From contig NC_088325.1 in assembly GCF_910592395.1 (NCBI RefSeq), forward strand, positions 15,812,109-15,876,108: a stretch of DNA of 64,000 nt. Direction: 5' to 3'. Made by a program: the position numbers and the translations under genes. This stretch comes from Lineus longissimus (taxonomy: Eukaryota > Nemertea > Pilidiophora > Heteronemertea > Lineidae). A model generated the notes under the pieces. The model saw only the letters and a program-made list of their open reading frames with translations. It was not told the origin of the DNA and did not search any database. Below are positions 51,101 through 63,700 of the stretch, piece after piece; the stretch's first letter is position 1; every line of letters starts with the position of its first letter.

Positions 51101-52386
51101 TATATAGATTTTGTGTTTGCCATTTCTATATAGCTTTACAGATTCTTTATAGAAATTTCTGCCTGTGTAGCTGTAGGTGCTTGAAGGAGTAGGCTGACAT
51201 GACCTTGCCCAGGGAAGCAAAATGGTACCATTAGAACCGTTCATTTTGGATTGATCCCTTAGGACCATTTTATTGGATGCCAGATATTCGAGTGATCGAC
51301 TGAGCCCTTCAATTGGTTGGCCGCCATTTCCCGTAATTTGAAAGCGCATCCACTATACCATACTATGCAGCACAGCTTGTTTACAAATTGTCTTGACGTC
51401 TTCAAATATCTGCCGTGACTTTGACTTTCAGGACAACAGCCGTGCCTGGCCACCTGACACGATCCTGCCAAGGGAAGCGGTTGTGCCGTTATCTTTTGAT
51501 CGATTCCAAACGGCCAGACAGCCGATGGAGAATGCTGCAGTGTTACTTCAGTTAAGCAGTAGAACCTATTTATTTGTTCTTGACTCTTGAAAATCAAAGA
51601 TTGATCTGCTCACAGAGTAATCAGCTCCTTGAAAAGTTTCATTTGAAAATAATGAGAATGCTCTAAACAGTGCAAACTGTAGCAAGCGACGTCGGGACGA
51701 AGGCTGAAGAGCCCTCACCATGAAACCGCAGTTGTATGGAATGGTAAAATACAACGAAAGACGTGCAACAAAGGGTTTCAGTGGGGGAAACTTAGAAAAA
51801 CGTGTCAAATCTTTTTTTCAGTATTCCCAAAAGATGGGTAACACCAGAAAAAGGGAACCACTCGGCTCGAACTGCTGGAAATGACACAGAAGTGAAAGTC
51901 CTCGTCCGGAGCCGGCATCACCACATCTAGGTCACAGGATATTCATCACCACGACCAGGGCGTCGCTCCAACTGCTGGAAATGACACTCTCAAGGATGTG
52001 CATTGTAACTGGAGGTAAGGATCACTACGTACATGTACATGTTTCAATACCTATATTACAACAGTGGGGCGATTGTCTGACTCTATATACGCTCTAAACT
52101 CGGCAGATATATAACATAACGTCTGGACAAAAGCTGATAACTTGCAAATTAAAGGGGTTATTTAAAGACACCTCCGTCCACCCATTTAAGAAAATGGAAA
52201 TTGCAGCCAGGTTCAACAGAAAAGATGATAAGTTGTTAAGATGGGCTTCTTTGCCAATGACGATGTTCATTTTGAAGACACTTCTCGCACTGTATGAAGA
52301 TTTGTAATGGTTTGATACTTTTGTAGGTTGCAGAGAGTTTGCACCACCACACCCAGTCCTGGATGGAAACAGAATTTATGATCTAA
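48162..52386 (+). CDS. Candidate exons of an unrecognised gene, part tandemly duplicated
   Basis: Acceptor/donor-bounded segments: 48162-48238, 49125-49269, 49344-49479, 49882-50001, then duplicate copies 50675-50819, 50894-51029, 51432-51551, and 52327-52386 (ending TAA). The first two join in frame to KVHSADSVWKACAKQ ... ARSWRDRRLGMDSDASKM. The 49882 and 52327 segments join in frame to FDRFQTARQPMENAAVLLQ then VAESLHHHTQSWM. The 49344 segment does not connect the two: the frame entering it meets a TGA. So the model is incomplete or the locus is decaying. A possible first exon ends at 47957. No family is recognised. Confidence 0.35.
48658..51745 (+). repeat. Recent 1.55-kb tandem duplication
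   Basis: Copy 1 is about 48658-50192 and copy 2 about 50208-51745, at an offset of 1550 (1551 after a one-base insertion). By eye there are about a dozen differences, so identity is near 99 percent. Copy 2 has TTAAGC where copy 1 has the donor GTAAGC at 50002. The joint carries a short GGAAT repeat (50187-50200). Confidence 0.95.
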
Positions 52387-55300
52387 TCAAATGGAAGACC
52401 GCAATTGTCCTGAGATGACGAGGTTAAGTAGAAGTGAGTTAGCCTTTAGGGCGGAGTGTAAGAGCCTAAAACGGCCAGCTGACATGACCTTCCAAAGGAA
52501 AGCAAAATTTGTGCCATTCGAGCCTCCGATTGATCACCTCTACATCCACCCAGTAGATGAACACCATACTCTGAGTAATGTTGCAGTATGTTATAACAAC
52601 AAAGATATCCAATACATTTCCAACTTAAAAAATTCTAAAGGTTAGTTATGGAGTGTCTGCAAGAAGCACTTGAATACGCCGACTAATTTCATCTGATTGG
52701 CAATGTACTTCTATTTTCAGTTGTCCAGGGGACGGAAGAGGTATCCCGGGGCTCAGTACGCATACCAATCCTGGAACAGACTCTCTCGATAACACGCGTG
52801 TTTATATGCACAGACGTTTTCATCGCGTATCGTATTCTTAAACGCAAACACAATTCTTAGTTCAGATTGAATCGCAAACGAAGGATTCGCGAAAGCCACG
52901 GACCATCGCTAGACTATTTTATTGCCTTCGCTCAGATCGAACTGTTGAAAATGGATTTGGACAAGACGCGTACCTCTAACCCCTTCATTTGACGAGACGT
53001 GATACCAATCCCACAAGCACTGGATGACAACATCCTTCAGGAATCTCTTTACGACTGATGCCATGTGACGACGGGGGCACATCTTGAGGGTAATGCAAAC
53101 AGATATACACTATCTCCGGAACTATAACACCAGATAACTCCACTCTGAACCAGACTTCCAATAACGACCTGACCAGCCTAGGCCTGGACCTCAAGTTCTG
53201 CTATTTGACCAGGTATGACTGATATGCCTTTCTCGGCATTTGCTAGGGTCATGAATATTCACCATTAAGGTGGGCCTAGTGACTTCTCATTGTCTGGTGT
53301 TATAGTTCCGGATCCGAAGATAAGAGTATTTCGATATTATCAGAACATGCCTATTTGGGTGAATACCACATATCGTGTAATCTCCAGCCTTCCAGAAAGC
53401 TAGCAACACCAACAACCGAGCTTCTGATCTTGAAATGTGAATTCTAGCATTACAAGTCTCGCTGAGACAGCTGTGAATCATTCGATAAACGTACAATTGC
53501 AACAAGGCTCACATGGACGATTTCATGAGAAAACAGCACGCTGATTACACACAGAACAAATCAGTAGTTAAACGAAATGTATTATTCATGCGAAACCTCA
53601 AAGTCTAGTCTAACTTTGTACCAATCGTATAAAGCATGACCAAGAACGTGCATAAGCAAAATTTTCGCCAATTTTTGTGCTAGCCATTTTCAGGCTTACT
53701 TTGCGTGAATCTCTCTGAAATGGTCTGTGGGCATTGAGCTTTTCATCTATTGCACTGTCTGTGATACATAATGTGTTTTTCTTTTCAGCAAGATGAACGC
53801 TCTGACACAATGGATGTGGAACCCTCGGCCCCTGAATGATTGTCGCTATGGGAGTCATTAGCAACAGACTTCCTCTGGTGTAGTATTGTACATTCGCTAC
53901 CTGTAGGCCTCTGCAGAAGGATACGTTGTATTTTATCGAAATATCTGATTGAAAGGTGGTTTCATTGCAAATCTCAATATCATCCGATGGTAAAAAGCCT
54001 ACTTCCATTTTGTGGCTGTGACAAAATGTCTGAACACATTTGGAACGTCTTTAAAAGACTTTCCATCAGTCATCGTCGGTCACTCCTCCTAGATGATTGT
54101 TGATTAAGAACCAGAACCAGATCCAAATAATTTACTATCGAGCTGTTAAAATTTACTTCATTTTTCTCCGAAATCACCAAATTGATCAGATATTTCAATT
54201 TTCCCATCGAATGAGACATGGGGTCCACGTGATTCTGGTTGGTTCGACCCCAGCCAACCAGAACATGTGTTGTCTTTGATGGAACCGTAGGCCTTATGAA
54301 CTTTCTCGATCCATTCAGTACCACGAATACCTGCGTTTATTCCAATCAGCTTCCGAGACCTGATAGTGCCGGTCTCCATTTGGGACAGATATGAAATTGG
54401 CAAACTCAAACTCTAGCCTCCATTTTCTACAAGTATCTTAAATTTCCTTAAACACGGTAATTATCCGGGTGCCTTTCATTCTTGGTTTCATCAATGATAT
54501 GATAACAAAGGTTATCCCCAAGACCAAAACAAATGCAAAAGAATCGGGCAAATTCATTTCCAAATTTTGAGATTTCGTTGAAATATTTTGTTGATTGAAA
54601 TTTTTCAAAAATATTCCAAATTGATGTTGGTTCCTGACCTTGCGGTCAAGTGGAAGAGGAGCTCAGTCTTTTCATGATAATTAGTCCAGAAAGATTCATC
54701 TTGTTTCTTCCTGTGAGTTATAAAGATAACAACTGTCCCATCAAGAAGTTTCCTGTGGTACAGAATGGGTCGAGCAAGCTGTCGCCAACGTCAATGTCTG
54801 ACGTTTTATGTATTAATTTGTTATGTTTGTATAATGATACAATATGTGAAATTTACATATAAAAGCCATAATACATGTAAAGGTGAATTCAAAAAGTTAC
54901 TTCTATTGTCAAACTCGTCCAAAGCAACCGCTTTTGTCATGCAAATGAGAGGACTGATCTGAACGCCTGATCCAGAGGGGCCCCTTTTGTCATGCAAATG
55001 AGATCACAGCACGGTCCTGTTGATCGCCATGACGAAATTGGTTCTTTTGTTATTTAAATAACCCACTAACCGATGTCGTGCTGTTTCGGATCAATGAGGT
55101 CAAGGTTCGTGACCTAAATACACCACAGCAGTTCACCTTGCTTGCATTTACAATGGTTGTCGCTGCATGCGACTCAATTTATGTTTTTCCTGATCAAAAA
55201 CTATGTCGATATTCCAGTGGAAAATGGTTTCCCAAACAAAATGAACGTAAACATAAGATGTTTTCAACCGGACTGTGCGAGACGGCATGTATAACAATGT

Positions 55301-57891
55301 GTCCCAAAAGTGTTGCATGTATCAATGGCTCTTTGCATTATTTTAGAAATTTTGAATTTCACACTATTTATTGAGTTGTTCCTCGGAGTTGTCTTTTGTC
55401 TCTATCAAACTGGCTTTGCCGGCAAGTTCCTCATAAAGCGATCGTTCCAAATGATGGGTTGCGGGTTTCCCCTGCCTTGTACCTACATTCTAAATTGCCC
55501 TCTCTTTGCACAGTTATAGAAGTGTGAGGCGCCGTCCACTCAAAAATGTAAATAGTTTTTGTTCAGAATATGCTTGCATATTATCGCTGTTTTGGAGAAT
55601 GAATTGCCCTGTGGTGTCATTGTTTTGATATTGTTCTGTAAAATCTTGATAAATTCTTGGAATGTACAGATTGAAATAAAAAATTCATAAACAGACTTGT
55701 ATTATTTTTTACTTTTTTCAAGGGGGAAGGGTTCGGGTTCATTGACCAAACTCTGAAGGTTTGGATGACCTCTCTTTAAGAGACATATGTCGCAATTTGG
55801 TTATAGTGAAGTCCTCGACACTCCTCACAGTAAAAAAAGTAGTGTCACCTCTACGCCAATCCACATCTAGATCAGACAGAGCACGCTTAGTGAAGGGGTA
55901 TGGCACATCCAGCAAAGACTTGGTAAACTCGGGCAACATCTGCATGGAGCTATGAAGGTGAGGGCACATCGAGAAGAGATATGGTGCACTACTGTCTCAT
56001 TGCATTTGCAAGAGACCTAACCCTAACCCTCAAAGGGCCCCCCCTCTATCCAGCTGTGCTGGATCAGCTCCCTAATTTGATGGCGACCTATCATGTGGTC
56101 CAGTCACCAGTCAGACGAGGATCCCCTTTTGCGAGTTGTTGCTACTTCTGGCTGTACCATCGCTACTTTTTGCTGGGTCACTGGATGTCCCAAGCCATGC
56201 CCACTGAAACGACAAGTGATCATATCAACATTGTTGTGGCGATACTCTACACCATCCCGTCGCAATTCCCACAGCCCGTGATCACTGTTCACTAAAAGAT
56301 TGGGGAAACAAGTCGTCACAATTCAGTTGGCGTCATATGCAATTTGAATTTCAGCAGACGTCGCGGTTTATCATAAGTTGTGTATCGGTGCTACGGAATT
56401 TATACGCTGCATGACACAAGGGCCTTAACGTCATCACAGTAGAAAACAATCGTATTGAATTTGGCCAAATCACAGGGCTCAGCCAGGCCTCTGCTTCTGG
56501 ATATGATGATGTGATGGGGGTTAGGGTTAGTGAAACCTTGAAACCAGTGATAAACCTTGGAATCAGTCCTAAAAATGCATAAAAACATGAAAAAATGCCA
56601 TTTGAACCTAAGGTGGTTACGAATCAATATTTGGAGCTTATTTTTACATGATCAGATCGGAATTTGACGGTAGTTTAGAAATCAGTCGCATATCCGATTC
56701 AATAATCTATATTTTAGAACAACCCAGTCATACCTCGCCTCCAGTGTACATTAGGTCTCGTTAGGGAGTTTTTCCCAAATGTACGCGATGACGACGTGCC
56801 CCCTTAACCATCCTCGGCACCCAGTGGTTTTCCATATGCTCCAGCTCTCGCTATTGTATGGGACATAGGAGTATCAAAAACCTGAAGCTCAGGATGCCCC
56901 TTAACAGGACGCAACATCTATTTTAAAATGCGTTTCCAAAGTGAATGCATGAAGACAACCCATTTGTGTCGTATATCACTGGAAACGCCCGATTCCCCTT
57001 ATTCTGCAATGTTAAATCGGGCATTTTATTTCTTTAAATAAATCATAAGCGTCGCATTTGCTCCTAGCTCTGTTCACCATCCCAAATGACAATATTGCCA
57101 ATTGGGCCGGACAAACACGAAAATATTATACATTTCTTCCTGAATGATTCTTACAGTGACCATTCTCCCATGGAAGACAGTTGCTTACGCTACACAAAAA
57201 TCAAAAAAAAAATCGAGGGTCAACCATTGAACTTTTGAGATATGTTGAATTTTGCACAAATCAGCGAAAAATGCACCAACTGGCACTGGACGGCATTTCA
57301 ACACGGGGCCGACGCACATCCCAAGTTCAGTGTACACATACGTCGGCAACAACAGTAAAATGCGTAGTTTCTTGTTAGCCGCCTATTGAGTAGCGCTCTA
57401 GGTTTCAGAAACTCCCAAAAAACATGTCTTTGCCAAAACAACTGCTGAATCAACACTGACATACTGTAAGGACCGAGAAATCAATGATTTTAGGAACTAC
57501 TGTGAGGGGGCCGCGCATGAATAAAAAAAAACACTCCCTAATGAGACCTCACTGATCTCCCAAATGTAGGCATGCACGTCACGACACGCCCACCACACAC
57601 AAATATTATTTGGACTAGTCAGAAATATCACAGTTTCAACAAATTCTTTGATAGTTAGTCCACATTTGGACACTAGACCTCGCGTTTCCCCGTCCACAAA
57701 GTCAAAGGCCACTTCGAAAACCTTCAAAAAAGCCCGTCCACTCATTGATCAAAATCACCCATCAAAATAATTTTTATTCTTTCGCTGACCCATTAAAAAG
57801 ATTATAAGGCATAATATACTGCAATTCCTTTTAAATATATTGAAAGACAAAGAAATGCCAGCCCACGAAACTTAGAGGGCCGCTGTCCACA
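52387..57891. other. Long non-coding interval
   Basis: Open frames are isolated and lack family or splice support, including 52391-52645 (84 codons) and 55078-55374 (98 codons). TTAGGG-type runs occur at 56016-56030 (CCTAACCCTAACCCT) and 56518-56531. A hairpin CTGGTTGG/CCAACCAG lies near 54236. I see no other feature. Confidence 0.45.
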
Positions 57892-58216
57892 CTTTCGTCC
57901 GCGATTTATTTTTTCACACCAGGTGCGGCCATTTTGTTTTCCATATATGGCAAATGCGTCATAATTTATTCATTTATTGAAACGAATGAATTGACGTTTT
58001 TGGTTTTGGAAATCCCCATTGAGTTCGCGCGCCGGTCACCGCACTGAATGACCTACCTTTTGTTTTAGCGCGCGATAATTAGTTCGCTTAGCTCTCGCAA
58101 GGATCCCAATTTTTTTCTCGAAAAACGTACATTCTACATGCAATGACATAAATTATGCCATATATGGAAAACCAAATGGCCGCACCTGGTGTGAAAAAAT
58201 AAATCGCCTTTCGTCC
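57892..58216. mobile_element. 307-bp MITE with 52-bp inverted ends and 9-bp target duplication
   Basis: Element 57901-58207. The left end GCGATTTATTTTTTCACACC matches the reverse complement of the right end over 52 bases with one mismatch (57901-57952 against 58156-58207). Both flanks carry CTTTCGTCC (57892-57900 and 58208-58216), a 9-base target-site duplication. About 200 bases of interior hold no open frame. Long ends plus a 9-base duplication fit a Mutator-like non-autonomous element. Near-identical ends and an intact duplication suggest recent insertion. Confidence 0.92.
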
Positions 58217-58617
58217 ACAGTTTCCACCTACCCCGTTAGTTCGCCATTAAACGACCTTGACCTCTCTTCGCTAACTTCTCAGTTTTCTGATTTTGTTTCT
58301 TGATAAGGGCTCTTTTGTTGCGATACTGTGCATATTTTACGGGAACCAGGGACTAGACGGTAGTTAGGTACTAGGACTAGATAGGTATTTATGTTCTCGT
58401 TGTTTTTACTGAAGTGCAGTTTCGAGTTTGCATTGTGATTGTCTAAAGTGGTGTATGAGCATGATTCACCTGGCCTCCTCCACCCATGCATCATGTAGGC
58501 TAGATGTAGAAGTGCTCTGACCTGCAACTCAGGCCTACCTTGGAAAATAGATAAAGGGCTCGTTTCTTACACGCACGGAAATTCGACTACGACCATTGCC
58601 ATTTTGTTGCGTCGGCA

Positions 58618-59020
58618 ATAAATACTAAAATCAATCAATCAATCAATACGGAGTCTTGTAGGCCTATAGCGCCAGATCCACCATGGAAATGGTGATCAAG
58701 GCGCTGTTAAAAAGTTCACAAATGTCTACAAAAACAAGTGTCCCTTTAGTCATGTTAATCTCTTTTTGAAAATGTCCACAGACTCTGATTCCCTGATGTT
58801 CCTTGGAAATTCATTCCAGAGTCTGGGTGCACTGACACTAAAGGCCTTGTCACAACCACAACGTTTGGATACAGGCACGGCCAACAGCAATTGTTCAGCT
58901 GAACGAAGTGACCGCCCTGGCTTGTACACAGTCGGAAGATCCCTGATGTAGCTGGGAGCCTGGCCATTCAAGGCCTTGAATTGAAAGTCAGCAGCAGAAC
59001 CTTGAACGGGACTGCAGAGG
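58618..59020 (-). mobile_element. LINE 3' fragment with (ATTG)n-type tail
   Basis: On the - strand the frame reads FKALNGQAPSYIRDL, then SVSAPRLWNEFPRNIRESES and FKKRLT, the C-terminal end of a CR1/L2-like reverse transcriptase. Downstream on that strand, 58630-58648 is a (GATT)n tail, typical of these LINEs. The 5' part is missing. It is more intact than the 40.6-kb fragment and diverged from it. Confidence 0.85.
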
Positions 59021-59026
59021 CAGCCA

Positions 59027-60234
59027 ATGAAAGTAATAGGGGAGGTTTTGGATGATGGGATGATCCATGTGCTTCCATATTGTGACGGCAACGGCTGCTG
59101 TGTCATCATCTTACGGCCGAGGTACTGGGATCTACTTGAGAAGCGGTACCCGTTGTATGACGTCATGAGGCCGATGCTGATGGTGCTGGAGAAACTGGTC
59201 CAGGTAAGAACGATCTGTTATTGGTTTGTCTGTGTGACCCGGGCCTACTCGTGCAAGTTTCTCGGAGTGAAGGTCTCCGAGGGTTAGGGTTAGGGTTGTC
59301 CTCTTCTGTACCGGCTTGAAGCGCCGTGAGCAGATGAAGGTCCAGAAGTGTGCCATCATGCTTCATGGAAGGATAGTCACTGAATTCTCACCTGTAGTTC
59401 TCTGACTTTCAGACCCCCACCAGCTTCACCAGACCAGAGCGGGTTGTCCTCCTCTGTACCGGCCTGAAGTGCCTCGAGCAGATGAAGGTCCAGAAGTGTG
59501 CCAGCATGCTTCATGGAAGGATAGTCACTGAATTCCCACCTGAAGGTATGCTGTAGACTAGCGTAAACAGTGCAAGTGATTACAGTTCATCTTCCACAGG
59601 ATTGTGAAGCCATCAACCTTCAAGGTTCATTATCACCAAGCTGTCGGCTGCCCAGTCACCTTCCATCCAACAGTAGCAGTTCCCATCATCAAACAGGACT
59701 AAAAAATATCACGCTATTCCCACTACAATCTTGACTGGACGTGAGTGAGCACACCTTGTTGCGTTCAGCTTTTGGCAGATCGATGCGTTGTTATGAATTG
59801 TGCGTAGGCATGGGTTATCACTGACTGAGCTTGAAACCAACTTTGTAAGATTCCTACATGTACACCAGGGATTTCAAGTTTGAAATGATCTGCAGGCCTT
59901 ACTGCTTGTGTCTGTAATGGTTAAAATATTTCACCCTTGATTTCATATTCTTGCAGTGAGTCATGTGAACAGTGAAGGGATGTGCGCGCGAACTCTCAAG
60001 TACCTGAACGCAGTCCTCCTGGGAAAATGGATCCTGAACTGATGTTATCCCAAATGACATAACTGTTCCTTATCACGCCAAATCAGGGATCGTATCTGGC
60101 TGATTGTTGTTACTTCATCATTCACGATCTAAAGGATAAGATTAAGATGCAGCGTCACTTCCGGGTGTGTACAGCCCCGACAACTTGGTTCATGGAATGC
60201 ATCACTGGGTTTGAACTGCTTGATCTACCAGAAG
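59027..60234 (+). pseudogene. BRCT-domain gene fragment (BRCA1/BARD1 type), damaged
   Basis: Segments ending at 59203 (donor GTAAGA), 59413-59545 (donor GTATGC) and 59957-60042 join in phase. They code RPERVVLLCTGLKCLEQMKV, CASMLHGRIVTEFPPE and VSHVNSEGMCARTLKYLNAV, then LLGKWILN: the TG turn, central strands and conserved W of a BRCT domain. TGA at 60040-60042 cuts it just after that W. A further open stretch, 60069-60234 in another frame, reads LADCCYFIIHDLKDKIK ... TTWFMECITGFELLDLPE, like a second BRCT repeat, but no acceptor links it. No RING or 5' gene body is seen upstream. I infer a pseudogene or partial copy; a hidden intron could still rescue it. Confidence 0.6.
59297..59545 (+). 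repeat. Duplicated BRCT exon segment
   Basis: About 100 bases at 59297-59393 repeat at 59441-59541, sharing AGCAGATGAAGGTCCAGAAG and CTTCATGGAAGGATAGTCAC. Only the second copy has a full exon with acceptor (TTTCAG) and donor. The first copy directly follows a (GGGTTA)n stretch at 59281-59296. Confidence 0.85.
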
Positions 60235-60779
60235 GTAACGCAGACTGAACTTGTGAGCTGCACCATCGCAGACATCATATTGGATTGATGTTTGTGATAT
60301 ATAACATGTGCAATAGCCATTTTCTAACAAATTATATTCTGCAATCTAAAAGCATGTATTGTTTCACTCACTACCAATATCATTTTTCCTGCACGTCATT
60401 TTGTTTTTGTTTTATTTTATTCCTGTATGTCCAGTCCCAGTCACAATTGACATACCCGTTGCTCTGCGTAAGCTGTGCTCAAACTCTGACCTGGTGCAGC
60501 TTAAACACGTGTTGTGTGCATACCGCTGACATGTCAAAAGCAGACCTTGCTGTACTAACAGGAAGAACATTCCAATGGCTCAATTGTTTGTTGTATTGGG
60601 TGGACGTGGACAAGTGAAGATTTTAATGCCGCCCATATAGCCAATTGAAAGACATACCCAATTTGCACTGAAATACCCTGCATAACAAAAAAATATGATG
60701 CATCGAGTCAACATGCGGGAGGTATAGCTCGAGTTGCTTCTACACCGTTGTACCTGTTCAGCCTGAATATACACTTTGA

Positions 60780-63700
60780 ACATAGTCGTTTTCCTTTGAA
60801 GCAACCTGAATAGGGAGCTCCACATCAAGAACATTTCAGCCTTTAAAGACAACAACCTACTGTCTTTGAAACACCTTGAATAGCTAGCTCCTGATCCAGT
60901 ACATCTCACCCTTTGAAGAGAACAACCTATTGTCTTTGAGACACCTTGAATAGCTAGCTCCTCTTCAGTACATCTAACCCTTTGAAGAGGGCAACCTATT
61001 GTCTTTGAGACACCTTGAATAGCTACCTCCTCATCCAGTACATCTCACCCTTTGAAGAGAGCAACCTATTGTCTTTGAGACACCTTCAATAGCTAGCTCC
61101 TCACCAAGTACATCTCACCCTTTGGAGAGAGCAACTTACTATCTTTGAGACACCTTGAATAGCTAGCTCCTCTTCAGTACATCTCACCCTTTGAAGAGAG
61201 CAACTTACTATCTTTGAGACACCTTGAATAGCTAGCTCCTCTTCAGTACATCTCACCCTTTGAAGAGAGCAACTTACTATCTTTGAGACACCTTGAATAG
61301 CTAGCTCCTCTTCAGTACACCTCACCCTTTGAAGAGAGCAACTTACTATCTTTGAGACACCTTGAATAGCTAGCTCCTCTTCAGTACATCTCACCCTTTG
61401 AAGAGAGCAACTTACTGTCTTTAAGACACCTTGAATAGCTAGCTCCTCTTCAGTACATCTCACCCTTTGAAGAGAGCAACTTACTATCTTTGAGACACCT
61501 TGAATAGCTAGCTCCTCATCCAGTACATCTCACCCTTTGGAGAGAGCAACTTACTATCTTTGAGACACCTTAGCTCCTCACCCAGTACATCTCACCCTTT
61601 GGAGAGAGCAACTTACTATCTTTGAGACACCTTGAATAGCTAGCTCTTCATCCAGTACATCTCACCCTTTGGAGAAAACAACTTACTATCTTTGAGACAC
61701 CTTCAATAGCTAGCTCCTCATCCAGTACATCTCACCCGTTGGAGAGAGCAACTTACTATCTTTGAGACACCTTAGCTCCTCACCCAGTACATCTCACCCT
61801 TTGAAGAGAGCAACTTACTATCTTTGAGACACCTTGAATAGCTAGCTCTTCATCCAGTACATCTCACCCTTTGGAGAAAACAACTTACTATCTTTGAGAC
61901 ACCTTCAATAGCTAGCTCCTGATCCAGTACATCTCACCCTTTGAAGAGAACAACCTATTGTCTTTGAGACACCTTGAATAGCTGGCTCCTCTTCAGTACA
62001 TCTCACCCTTTGAAGAGAGCAACCTATTGTCTTTGAGACACCTTGAATAGCTAGCTCCTCTTCAGTACATCTCACCCTTTGAAGAGAGCAACCTATTGTC
62101 TTTGAGACACCTTGAATAGCTAGCTCCACATCCAGTACATCTCACCCTTTGAAGAGAGCAACCTATTGTCTTTGAGACACCTTGAATAGCTAGCTCCTCT
62201 TCAGTACATCTAACCCTTTGAAGAGGGCAACCTATTGTCTTTGAGACACCTTGAATAGCTAGCTCCTCATCCAGTACATCTCACCCTTTGAAGAGAGCAA
62301 CCTATTGTCTTTGAGACACCTTCAATAGCTAGCTCCTCACCAAGTACATCTCACCCTTTGGAGAGAGCAACTTACTATCTTTGAGACACCTTGAATAGCT
62401 AGCTCCTCTTCAGTACATCTCACCCTTTGAAGAGAGCAACTTACTATCTTTGAGACACCTTGAATAGCTAGCTCCTCTTCAGTACATCTCACCCTTTGAA
62501 GAGAGCAACTTACTATCTTTGAGACACCTTGAATAGCTAGCTCCTCTTCAGTACATCTCACCCTTTGAAGAGAGCAACTTACAATCTTTGAGACACCTTG
62601 AATAGCTAGCTCCTCTTCAGTACATCTCACCCTTTGAAGAGAGCAACTTACTATCTTTGAGACACCTTGAATAGCTGGCTCCTCATCCAGTACATCTCAC
62701 CCTTTGGAGAGAGCAACTTACTATCTTTGAGACACCTTAGCTCCTCACCCAGTACATCTCACCCTTTGGAGAGAGCAACTTACTATCTTTGAGACACCTT
62801 GAATAGCTAGCTCTTCATCCAGTACATCTCACCCTTTGGAGAAAACAACTTACTATCTTTGAGACACCTTCAATAGCTAGCTCCTCATCCAGTACATCTC
62901 ACCCTTTGGAGAGAGCAACTTACTATCTTTGAGACACCTTAGCTCCTCACCCAGTACACCTCACCCTTTGAAGAGAGCAACTTACTATCTTTGAGACACC
63001 TTCAATAGCTAGCTCTTCATCCAGTACATCTCACCCTTTGGAGAAAACAACTTACTATCTTTGAGACACCTTCAATAGCTAGCTCCTCATCCAGTACATC
63101 TCACCCTTTGGAGAGAGCAACTTACTATCTTTGAGACACCTTAGCTCCTCACCCAGTACACCTCACCCTTTGAAGAGAGCAACTTACTATCTTTGAGACA
63201 CCTTCAATAGCTAGCTCTTCATCCAGTACATCTCACCCTTTGGAGAAAACAACTTACTATCTTTGAGACACCTTCAATAGCTAGCTCCTCATCCAGTACA
63301 TCTCACCCTTTGAAGAGAGCAACTTACTATCTTTGAGACACCTTCAATAGCTAGCTCTTCATCCAGTACATCTCACCCTTTGGAGAAAACAACTTACTAT
63401 CTTTGAGACACCTTAGCTCCTCACCCAGTACACCTCACCCTTTGGAGAGAGCAACTTACTATCTTTGAGATACCTTCAATAGCTAGCTCTTCATCCAGTA
63501 CATCTCACCCTTTGGAGAAAACAACTTACTATCTTTGAGACACCTTAGCTCCTCACCCAGTACACCTCACCCTTTGAAGAGAGCAACTTACTATCTTTGA
63601 GACACCTTCAATAGCTAGCTCTTCATCCAGTACATCTCACCCTTTGGAGAAAACAACTTACTATCTTTGAGACACCTTCAATAGCTAGCTCCTCATCCAG

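Noticed and set aside
55078-55519. Cysteine-containing open frames at 55.1-55.5 kb as a small secreted protein
   Set aside because: No signal peptide at the start, no splice support and no recognised cysteine pattern; base composition matches surrounding non-coding DNA.
61101-62630. Open frames in the terminal array (RCTEEELAIQGVSK units) as a repeat protein
   Set aside because: Frames break wherever the unit is not 69 bp; no flanking exon is visible in the window. Kept only as a hint of a possible gene beyond the end.
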